This document shows positions 46,888 through 59,126 of a stretch of DNA of 64,000 nucleotides, in pieces. This DNA is from Trichobilharzia szidati (lineage: Eukaryota > Platyhelminthes > Trematoda > Strigeidida > Schistosomatidae). The stretch is taken from contig OX235279.1 in assembly GCA_944472155.2 (NCBI GenBank), positions 119,714,110 to 119,778,109 of the forward strand. The letters run 5' to 3'. Under the pieces are notes generated by a model that was given only the letters and a program-made list of their open reading frames with translations, ran no database searches and had not been told where the DNA came from. The position numbers and the translations under genes were made by a program. The stretch's first letter is position 1. Every line of letters starts with the position of its first letter.

Positions 46888-49404
46888 ATTTAGGAGATGG
46901 AGGTCCTTCTATTTGATGGGTAGTCATCCATTAAACCATATGGCTTCTGGTTAACTTTTTCATCTGGATCGTTTTCGGTCGAAATAATCGTGAATCAACT
47001 ATCTGGGAGTTAAATATAACATTAGGTTTCTCATTGACTGTAAATGGTAATTTCTATTGGATACAATAGACTATTTTGGTTTTATTAGTGCAATGGCTGG
47101 TGGATTTCTAGCCGCTACTTGCTTAAATTTCTCCGAATCTTTGTCAGGTATATCATTCAAATAATCATTGAATGATAATGGTGCACCTGTACTATCAGAA
47201 TAACACACAAAACTTAAGCATCTTTAAATGTGGGCATGATGCGCACCTTTTCGAAGCGCAGAAAATGTACTCCTGAATCATAATACTCAGATCAGTTCTG
47301 AGTTGCATGTCACAGCAAATCTTTCATCCGATTTTTTGAAACTGGTAGAACATAACATATTCGCCATTTTTTCGTGCTAAATAAAATTGATATTTCCACT
47401 GTCCGTAGAGCGCTTACCATATCACATATACGAAATAGAATAATTCTATCAGTACTGGCAATATACTCGGTAGTAACTAAATTGTTACATACGAAATTCA
47501 CTTTGGTCTAAACATTTTCTACAAGCTTGTGTAAAGAATAAAAGACTTATTTCACTGCATTCTCTACCATCTACTAGTCTGGATCATAATTAATCAGTAC
47601 TAAAGCTAAGTCTACATGAACTGCCGATGTAGAATATGACAAATAAAATTGATATAAAAACTAAACCTCTAACTGTTGAGTAACTTTTTACCATAGATTT
47701 TAATGAAATCTTTCTCTTGAATTATCCAGCTTGAGCCAATTACACTGACTTTTATGTATTTGTCTCTGGGCGTAAGAAATTAGTCATGCTAAAGTCAAAA
47801 TATTGACTGGATCAATTCAACTTGAAAATGTTGCGTTTATCTCTTCTCTACTGATGAGTAGAATGAATTCAATTTTTTAAATGAAATTTTGACTACACTT
47901 AGATTTGATTAATTTGTTTTTTTATAAATTTATTCATTTGTTTATTTTCAGTTATTGGTTTTGTGAGCCATATTGTTATGAAATTCACAAGCTTCACATT
48001 TCTTATTTGAGATGCATCAATATGTTGCGCTTCATATTTATGACCATAAAGTAAACGAGGATGGTGCATACATGTAACTGTTTTTTGTGTAAACTGATGT
48101 AATATTGGTTAACTTTTCATTTCATATGAATAAGTGTGCACAGCAAAAGGACGACTTTCGCGAATAAATCTGTTAATCAATTTTTAAGGAAGTTTTCGAT
48201 TCGCTAATTTGTTCATTGTATCACATGTATACTTGGAAAAGAGATCAGGTTCATTAAACAGTAAATAGACAAGTGAAATTGAGCATGTCATTTAGCATTT
48301 TTCCAACACACAAATTAGTGAAGGCATCATAATGCAAATTATTTCCCATTATCTCGTTCGTATTTGATACAGAAATGTTCTCATCATTATAGGTAGGTAA
48401 AATAAGCCCTCCATAATCCTGACTATACTTTAGTTCATCAGTTGAAGTTGCACAGCAGTCAAATCAAGACATAGTTGTTAATGCTGCGCCGTGGATGTAT
48501 TCTCGTTACCTGCCACTAACAAGTTGTGACAAATCATCATACAAAAATCCTGGAGTAACGGTTTCCTAATATTTGCGAAGTACTGATAATGCTAGTATTT
48601 TAAATCACTATAGGCTGAATCAATATATTCAGATTTAACCACGTAGAATAGCCATAAACCTGGGTGGCCTATTTTATGTCTCGAATAGTTTAATTTCACA
48701 CACCTTCAATAATCGATTCTCCTTCGAAAACTTTCTGAAAAATGTGTAAACATTTCGTAATAATTTAAATGCTTTTCATTTTGTAAATGATATTCTTTTG
48801 TGGCGAAATACGCTATGTAGTATGCTTTAATTGTATACCAAGGTTTTAGAAATACTGTCAATTCAAAAAGAACTTCTGTGTACAGATACAGTTTCAAGAA
48901 AAGATTGAATAATACGATAAAACTGTGTAGACTATATAATAATTGTTTCACTAAAGTTCAATTTGTATTGCTTCAATAATGCAAACTTATTGGTAGATAA
49001 CCGATTTAATGAATGGACAAGTATCTGGGTTTAATGCATAGATGCAATTTCTTTCACTAAATGGTGTTTTCAATAATAGTAAGAAATTCAAAAAACTTGA
49101 TACAAATAGGTATTGTGTATTCTAAAATATTCACATGTGTATAACCACTAAAATTTTAAAATACGTCCAAAGGAAAAATAAGGAAGCCCAATATAAGTAA
49201 AACATGCAAACTATTTAGTGAGAAAGAATACTAAGATCATAAGGAAAAAATTCAAATATGTATCGCATTTTCCATGACATCTTAAAGTAAAATAAAATAA
49301 AAATGAAAAACCATTTAAAATATCGTTCATCAAACATAAAACGGGAGCAAACAAAAAATTTCCCAATTACAAATTCAGGAAAATATAAAAAGACAGGTTA
49401 AAAG
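46888..49404. other. Spacer between duplication copies, no gene seen
   Basis: AT-rich, unrelated to the region right of copy B. Frames at 47310-47501 and 48706-48951 (minus) have no recognisable features. Confidence 0.45.
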
Positions 49405-50150
49405 TTAAACTAAATATTCATCTTCGGTAAGTAAAATCAATTTGTCAAAATTAAAGGAGTAATAGTTCCAGGAATGTGAGTAAGTTATAATAATAATATA
49501 ATAAGACAGATAGACCATTGATGGCCAAACTAGGTAAAACGTCTGAATGAGCTTCTTTTGAATACATAAGTTAGGCTTCTTAATATGGATTCCAACTGCC
49601 TCAACAATATGTGGCAGATGAACTTGTAAGGTAAAGTTCAAATTAGTCGGAATACGATATATAGCTTTAAAAGCCTTATCGACATCAATTATGTGTTCTG
49701 TATCCACAAGATGTGCTAGAATAGAGCTATGACTGGACTTTGTTTGACCTTTGCTTAACCACACAGGATGACATTCCGAGAACCGACGATAAACAAGTCT
49801 AATTGTATTCCCTATGTAACTGGCTCCACAGGAGCAGTTGAACTGATAGATACACATAGAAGAGGCAAAATTAGTTAGTTTATCTTTAACTTTCAAACGT
49901 AAAAAAGGAGTGGTTGAGTTAGTGTACTTCATCAGGATTGAATGCTTTTTCCACAGCATTCCCTAAGCGATATCTTATCATCTCACTGCTGTTATCACCA
50001 AGAAACTGAAGTTTTAAGAACAATGACTTTTTGAGAACTGTTGGTCCTTTAATTTGCCTTGGCTTTAGATTCATATTCTAGTCGATGAATTTCTTTGGGT
50101 AACCATTTTTGATATCTAGACAGATAAACAATGGATTATCCTTTATTGGT
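49405..50150 (-). pseudogene. Penelope-like element 3' end: RT-GIY-YIG linker and endonuclease
   Basis: The minus-strand frame from about 50070 reads KKSLFLKLQFLGDN and MIRYRLGNAVEKAF, the PLE region between RT thumb and endonuclease. A frameshift near 49930 follows. The next frame (ATG 49957-49959) carries SSMCIYQFNCSCGASYIGNT, ECHPVWLSKGQT, LAHLVDTEH and KPNLCIQKK, a nearly whole GIY-YIG domain of about 150 residues. The Arg after YIG-x-T is displaced (NTIR), which may matter for catalysis. No flanking inverted repeats were noticed, unlike the other two PLE copies. The right side abuts duplication copy B. Confidence 0.8.
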
Positions 50151-50238
50151 AATATGGTGGTAAAGGTCAGTCAGAATTCGCCTACGTAAAATAACGACTA
50201 ACACTTTATTGGTCATGATTATAGACTAATTGATATAT

Positions 50239-50552
50239 CGTCTTTCAATACCGTTTGCGTTGAAATGGAATTGGGCGTTATATAAGTAAAATAGTATTGA
50301 GTTCCAGAAAGTTGTCTTCCGGCTACAACAATCTTTCCTTATACCTTTCCTGACCTCTTCTGATCTGCTCATCCGATGCTCTACGGTCGCTGAGTTCCCG
50401 TTTCTTCCACACTGTTGGTATTTCCTTGTCTGTTTTTTCTGGTAGTTTCTTTTGGTTTGTCTAGATTAACTTAAATGAAAATTACCAGGATTTTGGATGC
50501 TCCATTGTTGCTCTTAAATTCTGTTTCTTCGGTATATACCCTATGTTTCTCA
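50239..50552 (+). repeat. LTR remnant of BEL/Pao element (copy B)
   Basis: Same as the copy A LTR, with the TGGTGAC primer-binding-site-like motif at 50556-50562. The left edge is again cut at the duplication boundary. Confidence 0.55.
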
Positions 50553-50570
50553 TTTTGGTGACGCTCTATA

Positions 50571-52421
50571 ATGCTTGAGGCAAGGAAAGGAAGAAGCAGA
50601 TTGGACGCAAGCACTATGGTAAGTGCTGATAATGAAATACCTCATGATATTGATGATATACCCGAAGTCATCGTTAGTAAGTGTGATAAAAACTGTTTGT
50701 TGAGGAACGAGTCGATTCAGAGAAGAAAAGCCTTTAAGATATCTTAATTTGATTCACGGCCTGTTGAAATGAATCCAGCAGACTACCCTCAATTCGTGAA
50801 GGGGATTGAATTTATGTTGAGTGACAACAGACGAAATGATGAAATGAGGTTGATTTGCATACTGAGGCATTGTACTGGTGCTGCTTCTAGTGCGACAGAG
50901 CGGTGTATGTTTTTGTCTCCTACGGAGGGTTATACGGAGGCAAGGAGAATATTACGCCAGAAATTTGGAAGGACATCTATGATTTCTGAGAGAGTGTTTC
51001 ACACTACCAAGAGTAATGATTGACAGTTAAAAGATGGCTCCACGGATCCCACTTCATTTTTGGATAAATCGGTAACCTATAAAAAAACCTTGATGTCTCT
51101 GAATTCGAGTTCTATTACTGAGATAATCGCCAGACGTCTACCTACTCAGTTATATAGAAAGTGGTTAAGATCAGTGGCCGCTTAGAGGAAAAGGATATTG
51201 AGCCTAAATTTTGTGATATCTTCATGCTCTTGGAAGATAGTGTAGGCCGAACAATCAGTAAATTCGCAAACATCTTACACCTCAATACTGAAGCTGACAG
51301 ATTCGCGAGTAAAGGGAAATCATCTGTGAGAAAGGCTTGCATGGCAGTGTCAACCAGAAAGATGTATTACTTGTGGTAAGTCACATCCACTACATGAATG
51401 TGCTGATCTTCTTAAAATGCCCCCTTTGGAATCAGTCCAACTCGAAACAACAACAGAAACAACTATGTTTTGCTTGTCTGAAGGAAGGACATATGAAATC
51501 GGGTCGTACAAGAAAGAATATGAATGACCCTGGTGATTCAGTAAGATTGCAACCATTGCTGAGAAAGGATAAGAATCGTGTTGCTTCAGCTAATATTATC
51601 TGTGAGGCAAATAATGTACGAAAAGTATATTAAGGTGTGTTACCAGTTAGAGTGTGATCGTCTGTTGATGTGTATGCATCGTTAGATAATGGATCTTATG
51701 TCACTTTGATTGACTCTCAGTTAGCCAACCGCTTAGATATCAAAGGACCTCAATAATTTCTAATGCCTTGTCCTCTGAACGAGTGTCATTTTGTTTGGCA
51801 TCCTTAGCTACTCCAACCAGTATACAGATACAAAATGCATATACTACTTTTCATATAAATCTCGATGAAATCGTGACATCTGAAAGTGAGATCGACGAAG
51901 ACGCCACTTGGTTGGACAGTGAGAGGTCATGTATCATGTCTTGTCAAAAATGATGATGCGGACACGATTCATCACATTATGATTCGTGCAATGTATAATA
52001 GGGAGTTTGATGGTGACAGTAGTCCAGAAACTTCACTTTCTGCTGAGGACGAGAAGGCGGTCAAGTTGGTCGAGTGTGTCCGAGAATCTTCATTTCACTA
52101 CACACCAACCATGGAAATATAAGGATGACAGATTGATTTGTAACCGCGATGTTTCCTTGAAGCGACTTGTGAGTTTGACAGGGAAATTTTTTTCTAAGTC
52201 TAATGATAACCATTGATAATCATACAGCGAGAGGACATGTAGAGGTAGCAATTAACCAAGGCAAACCAGGAAGGTGGCATCTATCTGACCAACTAGTTCC
52301 CAAACGAAAAATAGACTGGTAAACTACGTATAGTGTCGACCGCTCTGTAAGGCACGATGGTTTGCCCTTGAATGACGCCTTATGCAATTTAGCAAACAGT
52401 GTCGGATAATTCATTGGGGGT
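50571..52421 (+). pseudogene. BEL/Pao gag-protease-RT remnant (copy B)
   Basis: Carries the same stops and frameshifts as copy A (gag TAA, split zinc knuckles, LDNGSYVTLIDS retropepsin), showing that it was already dead when duplicated. A few private changes occur, for example GGPQ-type sequence after the protease and R for S in the second knuckle. Confidence 0.75.
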
Positions 52422-52681
52422 AGGGTGGTTGGAAATTCAGTATCATCGAGTTCCAACTCAGATACTTGCGATGGTGGAGATGCTAGCGCAGTGAAGAAGC
52501 CTGCAGTTGCAGCTTTTAAGCTGTTGTTGAGTGGTGTGCTACAGAAGACACCCCAGTCTTTGCAAAAGAACAGGGTCGCGCCATCAGAGTCCAGTTCACA
52601 AGATGAAAGTAGTCAAAGTAAACATATAAAAACTTTTCTCGAGATACATGATGAAAGGCTTAAGGTATCTTCTACTGTTAT

Positions 52682-55600
52682 TAATCTTAATTATTCCCTT
52701 GGGTTCCGAGTGGAACATAGGGCTTCAAAACCACATCTCCAGTTTTTCCTATCTTCCGCTGCCTTCTTCAGCTGCTTCCACGATTGACAATAATCTCTCA
52801 CTTCTTCATTCAACTCACACGATCTCCTACACATCACCATCGGACCGACGACCGACTCGTCGCTTCCCATTTGGATTCCACTCGAGCGATGGCCTACATT
52901 GCGTGCGACATCATTCGATGGTCTCCTCGATGTATGCCTGAACTATACCAGCTCCTGGTTGGTCTGTTGCCAGAGTTTCTTGTCGCTAATTATTTTGGCC
53001 AGCCATTTGATCTTCAGCACGCAGCTAGCAATGGCAGCTGATGATGAAAGTTTGCCGTAGCCGGTTGGAAGTCCTTTTCGTTACACGCAAGGCAAGTTTT
53101 TGATCCGTAGAGAAGAACTGACTGACTTGACATTTGTGTTGAAAATCCGAATCTTATGGTTTATGCTGAGGAGTGCAGAAGATTCCCAAACCAATTTCAG
53201 ATTGATGAAGGCGTATCTTACCTTTCTGAATCTGGCTGGCTGGCTTTCACATCTTCATCCGTTCCCCTGGCTGTGGTTGAAACAATGCTTCCTAGATGAG
53301 TAAAAGAAGTAACCTCTGTCAAATTTCTCCATTTGATAGCGGTTGGTGCTGTGGCTGTTGCTGTTGGTGCGTGTTTATCTTCATCACCTCCATCTTATCA
53401 ATGTTCATCTGTAGTCCTGTTTTCTGATTGCCTCTGCTACCAGTTTGTTGGTCTTCACCTGAGAGTCTTCGAGTTTGTGCAACATTAGACGTATATCATC
53501 CACACGCGAAATCCGCATCTTCTAGAGACTTTTTATCGGTGGTCCAGTCTAATCCTGTCTTATCACTCCCCGTGCACAGTCTGAAGCATCATCCAGTCCG
53601 CCACAATAAAGAATATCATTGTTGATTATAGGAAGCCTTGTTTCAATACTGAACTCACTTCGAACGCCTCTCTGAGTTTCCCGTTGTGGATCACCTGACA
53701 CGTGGGATTGTCATATAGCCACCTGTTGAATGAGGTTGATAAGGATTTGGGAACTGCCTGCCGTAGTGTAGAAGTAGTGTCCAAATTACTTCTCGGTAAA
53801 CGCTGTCTGTCGAAGGTCTTATCGAAGTCAATGAATTCGAGATGGGAAGAGGTTTGACTGCTATTCTATGCTTTATTCTGTGATGACTATGTGTGGAGTT
53901 GCAATTCCATGAGCACATGATTCGCCTTTCCTGATTCCAGCTGGTTCCGGGCTGAGGGACTTCCTCATCCGGTGAATCATTTATTCTCTCGAGATGATGC
54001 GACTTAGATTTTTGCTTGTGGTGGACAACTGCATTATTCCACGCCAGTTCCTGCTGAGACGTAAGTCGCCCTTCTTTGGCAGATTGACGAGGTAGCTAGC
54101 CTTTCTTCCAGTCAGTAGGTAGCTTCCCTTCTTTCCAAACGTTTTGCAGTAACGGCGTGAGTACATCTGAGACAGCCTCTGGGTCCAATATCAGTGCTGC
54201 CTATCCGGACCTCGGTAGCTTGATCGCGTTCAAGATTTCTGCTTTCGTTGGAGGAGTGGTGTCCACTGTCAGTTACGTCTGTGTTGTTGGTGCTATTTCT
54301 GGGCGAGCCGAAGATGATGGTCGATTCAAGATTTCTTTAAAGTGATCAGCCCATTGTTTTATCGATTTCTCATCTTTCGTAATCAGTGTTCCGTTGAACA
54401 TCTCTTATTGGTTTCATCATCAGGGTTGATCTCTTCCCAGATAGAGACACGGTTATCTGGTATAACGTTCCGAGGTCTCTTCTACTTGAGGCCCTCCTGT
54501 TCTGCCTCAGTCGACAGCCAGTGTGTCGTAGAATTGTCTTTTGTCTTTCCTAGCACTCTTCTTCTCTTCTCTCCTGTATTCAGTGCGGTGTACACTGAAC
54601 TCAGCTTCTCCTTCTCCTGTTGTCCATCCTTGCGTTGAGTCATCTTCTCTTTCACCATCCTCCTCATTTCTCTTCTATTGGCCTTTCAGGTAGGTATCTG
54701 TTGAGAGCCATTCCTTGTCTTGTCTTTTCTTTCTTCCCAGAACAGTGGTACACATATCCTTTAACATAGCTTTCAGTGAGTTCCAATGTTCTTCCACATA
54801 CACAGGCTTCCTCAGTGATGCCACGTAGTGTCTCCTACTTTGCTCTCATCTGATCCGATCTGCAGTGAAGGCACCCCTTTCAGTTCTGTCTTTCAGGTCC
54901 TGAATATTAAACTTGAATTACAGTGACCTGTCTCCAGTTGTTTTCAGGGATTTCACCTTCACCTTGAAGGTTGCTTGCACTAGATGATCACCTGAGCCCA
55001 CATCTGCTCCCCTTCCAGATTTCACATCCGGAAGGCTGTGTCTCCGCTTCCCTGAGCAGCATTGAGATGAAATCTGTCTGGTTTGTGATGTGTCCGTGAG
55101 GCGAAATCCATATCGCTGATCTCGTGTCTATCCTTGTGCTTGTACACACACACGCCCCCGATCACCAAATCATTGAAAGCGCAGAAGTCTGTGACTAGTT
55201 CTCCGTTCTCATTTGTTTCACCGAGTGATATTCTCTCGACACATGATGAGTTCTCCTGCTGGATTGTCTGCTCCCAGTTTACCTGGCATTCATATCGCTC
55301 ATGAGGATTTTGATGTCATCATCTGTGGTGTTGTCCATTACTGTATGTTGCTGTCTGTGAAACTCTTCCTTCTCGTATGGTTCCACGTTGTTTGTAGCAC
55401 TGTGTGTAGCATTGCATGATAATTGTAACCTTCCTTCCTTCCTCTTGAGTTGTGTCTTCCTGTCATGATCCTGCACGAGGTGAGTGGTTCAACTGCATTA
55501 GGGCTTTGGCTTCCACTGTCGACAGCATGACAGCCACTCACTGCCTCAGTGTGTTCGTGGATGTCGTCTGTGTGGCCAGAGCGGAGTAGATTACTGACTC

Positions 55601-55825
55601 TCCAGTTGACAGTTTGGATAATCCACATCTATTCCATCTGGTCTCGCAGATACTCAGCACTTCCAGGCCATAACTTCGCATTTCGTTGGCTAGTTGGGCA
55701 GCCTTCCCAGCCAGTCTCTTACGTTGTACAGACATACCACGTCCCCGTTCTTCTTCTTGCTTTCATTGAGAGAAAACACATTGACTGGCTGACTGGCCTC
55801 CCCAAGGCTTGATTTCACCATATCT
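52682..55825 (-). pseudogene. RTE retrotransposon in BEL remnant (copy B, near full length)
   Basis: About 3.1 kb, the usual size of a short RTE element. The 5' end near 55820 is followed by ATG at 55733-55735, starting an endonuclease N-terminus (MSVQRKRLAG; LANEMRSYGLEVLSICETRW, with the ETRW catalytic region). A SDMNAR motif lies near 55285 where GDxNA is expected. RT pieces and 3' tail are as in copy A. Frameshifts and stops are spread along the whole element. Its 3' tail (52690-52735) contains the block shared with the tRNA SINE at 2656. Confidence 0.82.
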
Positions 55826-55900
55826 CGTCATTTTGCCTTCTTGAGTTCAGCAAAGATTGAGATCGTTCTTTGAATGTCATATATTTTTTATACTATTTAT

Positions 55901-56210
55901 GTTTTTACGAGTTAATTACGGATTGATATCAGTTAGAGAACCATTGAATACCAGGGAGTATTGGACAGCTGGTGTTTCATCCTAGTTTGGGAATCATCGG
56001 TAGAAGTTAGAATTCATGAGCCACTGAATCGGGTCCCAGTGGCTGAATGGTATACGAGCTTGCTTTGTAACCGGAATGTCCTGGGTTCCAATCCCAGTGG
56101 GTGCGTACTGCCGATGATTCCCAAACTAGGATGAAACACCGGCTGTCCAGTACTCCCTGGTTTTAAACAGTTCTCTAACTGATATCAATCCGTGATTAAC
56201 TCGTAAAAAC
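55901..56210. mobile_element. Palindromic SM-alpha-like SINE with tRNA head between inverted hammerhead arms
   Basis: Arms 55901-56000 and 56111-56210 are inverted repeats. Between them, plus strand, TGGCTGAATGG (56040-56050, box A-like) and GGGTTCCAATCCC (56083-56095, box B-like) form a tRNA-like head. The right arm with this head is a complete SM-alpha-type SINE; the left arm is the hammerhead part of a second copy facing the other way. Confidence 0.75.
56105..56153 (+). ncRNA. SM-alpha-type hammerhead ribozyme, nearly intact
   Basis: GTACTG (56105-56110) pairs with CAGTAC (56148-56153) as helix I. The core box is CCGATGA (56111-56117) instead of CTGATGA. Stem II is TTCC/GGAT around AAACTA (56118-56132), then GAAA (56133-56136), helix III ACA...TGT, and cleavage after C56147. 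The one core change (U4 to C) and a T-T pair closing stem II probably lower or abolish activity. The arm at 55950-56000 (minus) has the same core but lacks the helix I partner. Confidence 0.75.
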
Positions 56211-56814
56211 ATAACTCACCCTTACAAACCAAACTAGAGAAAATACTTTCTGTGTGTTGAGGTTTCTCTTGTGGTTTTATAGCTTTAGTGTTTTATGGTT
56301 GCTAGCCCTACGCCCAACTCTCCCCCTTTACCCCAGCTTTAGACCGGCTAGAAAACCAGCATCTAATTAACTAGGCAAGGTTAGAACAAAGAAATAATAT
56401 CTAATAAGTTGGACTTAGTTAAGAAAATAATCAATAGTCTCGTCAACTTCAGCATGCTTTGAACACTCATTTACTTCAGTTGTTTCTCCCACTATGTATC
56501 CATTTATTTGATTTTACAGATATTTCTGCCTCTTTGACTGTTGCGTTATATAAATATATATATATATGCATTCCATAAGGCAATCAGTCTGATTGGTTTT
56601 GTGACGTTTAAGATTTCTTCCATTTGGTCACATTTCATAAGCAACGTGTAGATTTCCGATTAACGTTTATATAACACTTAAATTTAAGTTAAACTAAACT
56701 GTATCGACTGAGTATTAGCTGACCAAAATGGATGAATCTAAGCAAGTTTCTGAGCCGTTTCACACTTCCTATATGCTGGTTATTGCGGTCATCTTTACCA
56801 AGTTGGATCACAGA
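56211..56814. other. No gene seen; short TA run near 56553
   Basis: AT-rich unique sequence between two SINEs. Confidence 0.4.
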
Positions 56815-57075
56815 CTGACATCAATTGGAAAGCCTTTATAAGTCAAGGAGTATTAGTTTGAGACTCCTCATCAGTACGCTCCCATAACCTCACTTAGAAG
56901 CGAAGGTAGGACAGTCATCTTACAAGGCGAGCCCGTTGACCATTCAGCCACTGGAACGAAATTCATTGGTCTATGAACTCTGATTTGTGTAAGTTCGCGA
57001 TTTATAGCGTAGTCTACAGCCAGTGTCATCGCTGGGCTTTTCTCATAATACCCGACCTGGTAAACGCCAATTGTC
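56815..57075 (-). mobile_element. Degenerate SM-alpha-like SINE
   Basis: Minus strand: TGGCTGAATGG (56950-56940) is the box A-like part; box B is decayed. CTGATGA (56874-56868) is intact and followed by GGAGT...ACTCC as stem II, but GAAA has become TTGA, so the ribozyme is dead. The short ORF over this region is a translation of the tRNA-like head. Confidence 0.6.
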
Positions 57076-57406
57076 ACAAATTCTTACTAGAAATACAGGA
57101 GACTTCAACATGTAGCCAGTCACTAGAGACGTTTAGTTTAACTTTTTAGTGTTGGTTTGTAGATTTCTATTGATATCCAATTAGTTCACGGATTGACACT
57201 GATAGTTGTACTAACCGGATAAGTGGAAACAACTTTGTACCGAATATTCACCGTAACCTTCATTTTATTTAGATAAATTACTCTTTTAAACACATTCCGA
57301 GACAACAAGGTTTGTTGATTTCTAAAAGTTAAAAATAACTGCTGGAGAATAATACGATTATATGTCATTATTTTATCGCTTTCCCGTCAGCTGCATACAA
57401 CCTATT

Positions 57407-57446
<40 letters not shown>

Positions 57447-59126
57447 TATTTGTATATAAGAAAATTTGTAATGTTCGTAAAAAGATAACCTGATTTCGGC
57501 TAACAGAAGACTGTACTTTTGACTATTCCTGCAATGTCATCAACTTTAAAATTGAGATATGTTTCGTTACCGGTACTTTTAGGTCAAGTAAGTGAATTAT
57601 TAAACAGGTACTAGAGCACAGTGAATCTAGTCAGGCTGGCTAAATGTTACGTAATAACGAAACCTTAGTTATCACTGTCTTATTAACTAACTAATATGTG
57701 GTAACTACCAGCTGATGTGAATGCTTTCCAAATACTTATATCAACCCGTATATACCAATATACATTTATGTAGTAACCTGTCACTAACTAATATAAGCCT
57801 GTAATACGCCTCTGTTTTTGTCTATAATTCATGATATGTACTGGTAAATGTTTCCCATAAACTTAAAAAAAATCTTTGTCATTAGTTTAAACTACTATTT
57901 TCGAGTCTTCTGGATGCCATTTCAAGCCTTTTGTGTTTCCCACTGCTTTTGAAGACTGGACTCTCATAGGTTGTTAACTCTTTAAACTTTTCAGAGAATT
58001 CGGTGTTGCTTAAGTTCGTTTAGAACACATACACTTAGGGCTGCTATGAACTACATTGACTGTTGTTGAGATAGTATAAACTCTCTCTGTAGCGCGCTCT
58101 CAACCGTTTGTTTTCTCTTCTTGTTTTCGCATGTCAGCAGTAACAGTATGGTGATGGTTGATGTGAATAAATTCAGTAGTAGATTAGGATCATTGATGCT
58201 TTCGTTTAGTATCACGCGTAGAATTTAAAAGTGTGCGATCAAACAGACGTCAGATAACAAGGCAATTAAAATAAATGCTTACCGAGTCAAAGACGATTAG
58301 AACAGTAAATATTCAACAGATGTGCGAATTTCAGTAAATAAATTAACTATAGAAAAGTTTGGTTAGAGTTAAGTAGGGTACACAATACACCCTACTGACA
58401 TCATATCTACAGCTGGCCGATATCCCTCCTTAATTTGGGGTTATTATTCCTTGTAACTAACTTTCTCTTAGATAACTTTTTTTCTAGCCATTTTGATTGC
58501 CTATTCCGCTCACTTTTAGACTGTTCTGTTAACACTTTTCTTATCTTGTTAATTCATTTATTAGCGAGTGTTTGTTTAAATCTATTTCCCCTAAACTGAT
58601 TTGTTTGGTTTCGATTGATTTCCAAACCATAAATACAACCATAGATCCAATCTCAGAGGTTGTTCAAGCAAGCATGATAAAGAACGACGAAATTATCTTG
58701 AAGCAACCAGTCAGAGTAGCCATCATATCAGATAAAACTGCCGGATATATCGTTACGTCATCTCTGATACTAATCAGCACATATTTGCATTTTTCTGCGT
58801 TCAGGGGTATAACACAGAGAGATGTGATAGAAAATATGTGTTTGAACAAGTAATTTTCCCTCAGAACTCAACTCTTCAGTATATTCTAAAAAACTACCAC
58901 TTCTGAAAATTGATCAGTAGTAAGCTGTTGTATATTTGTGCAATTCTAAAAATGACACTGTGGAAGCAAAAAAAAAAAAAACAACTAATCTACATTCATG
59001 ACGCATTTTGTTCTTCTGTCTCATTTGCCAATTAGACACTCAGCCACCTTACTTTACATATGGCAACATTTTTCCCCTTGTCAAATCCCGAACTCTACAT
59101 TATTGACTTTATTTCCTGTTAACTGA
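57076..59126. other. No recognised gene; TA microsatellite at 57411-57440
   Basis: AT-rich. A plus frame at 58572-58853 (93 codons) has a protein-like stretch (SEVVQASMIKNDEIILKQPV) then a hydrophobic segment, but no convincing acceptor or family, so I leave it unassigned. Confidence 0.4.
57411..57440. repeat. TA microsatellite
   Basis: Thirty bases of uninterrupted TA, followed by a short CATATATATT extension. Confidence 0.9.

Larger units (their letters stand above)
50239..55308 (+). repeat. Segmental duplication, copy B
   Basis: Direct repeat of 41818-46887. Copy B is the likely parent at its right end, because here the RTE continues without a break beyond 55308 into its endonuclease N-terminus, whereas copy A stops. 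Confidence 0.93.

Noticed and set aside
56871..57077. 68-codon minus-strand ORF
   Set aside because: It is a translation of the SM-alpha-like SINE tRNA head.
58572..58853. 93-codon plus-strand ORF with a hydrophobic stretch
   Set aside because: Partly protein-like, but no clear splice signals or homology; the antisense frame is equally open.
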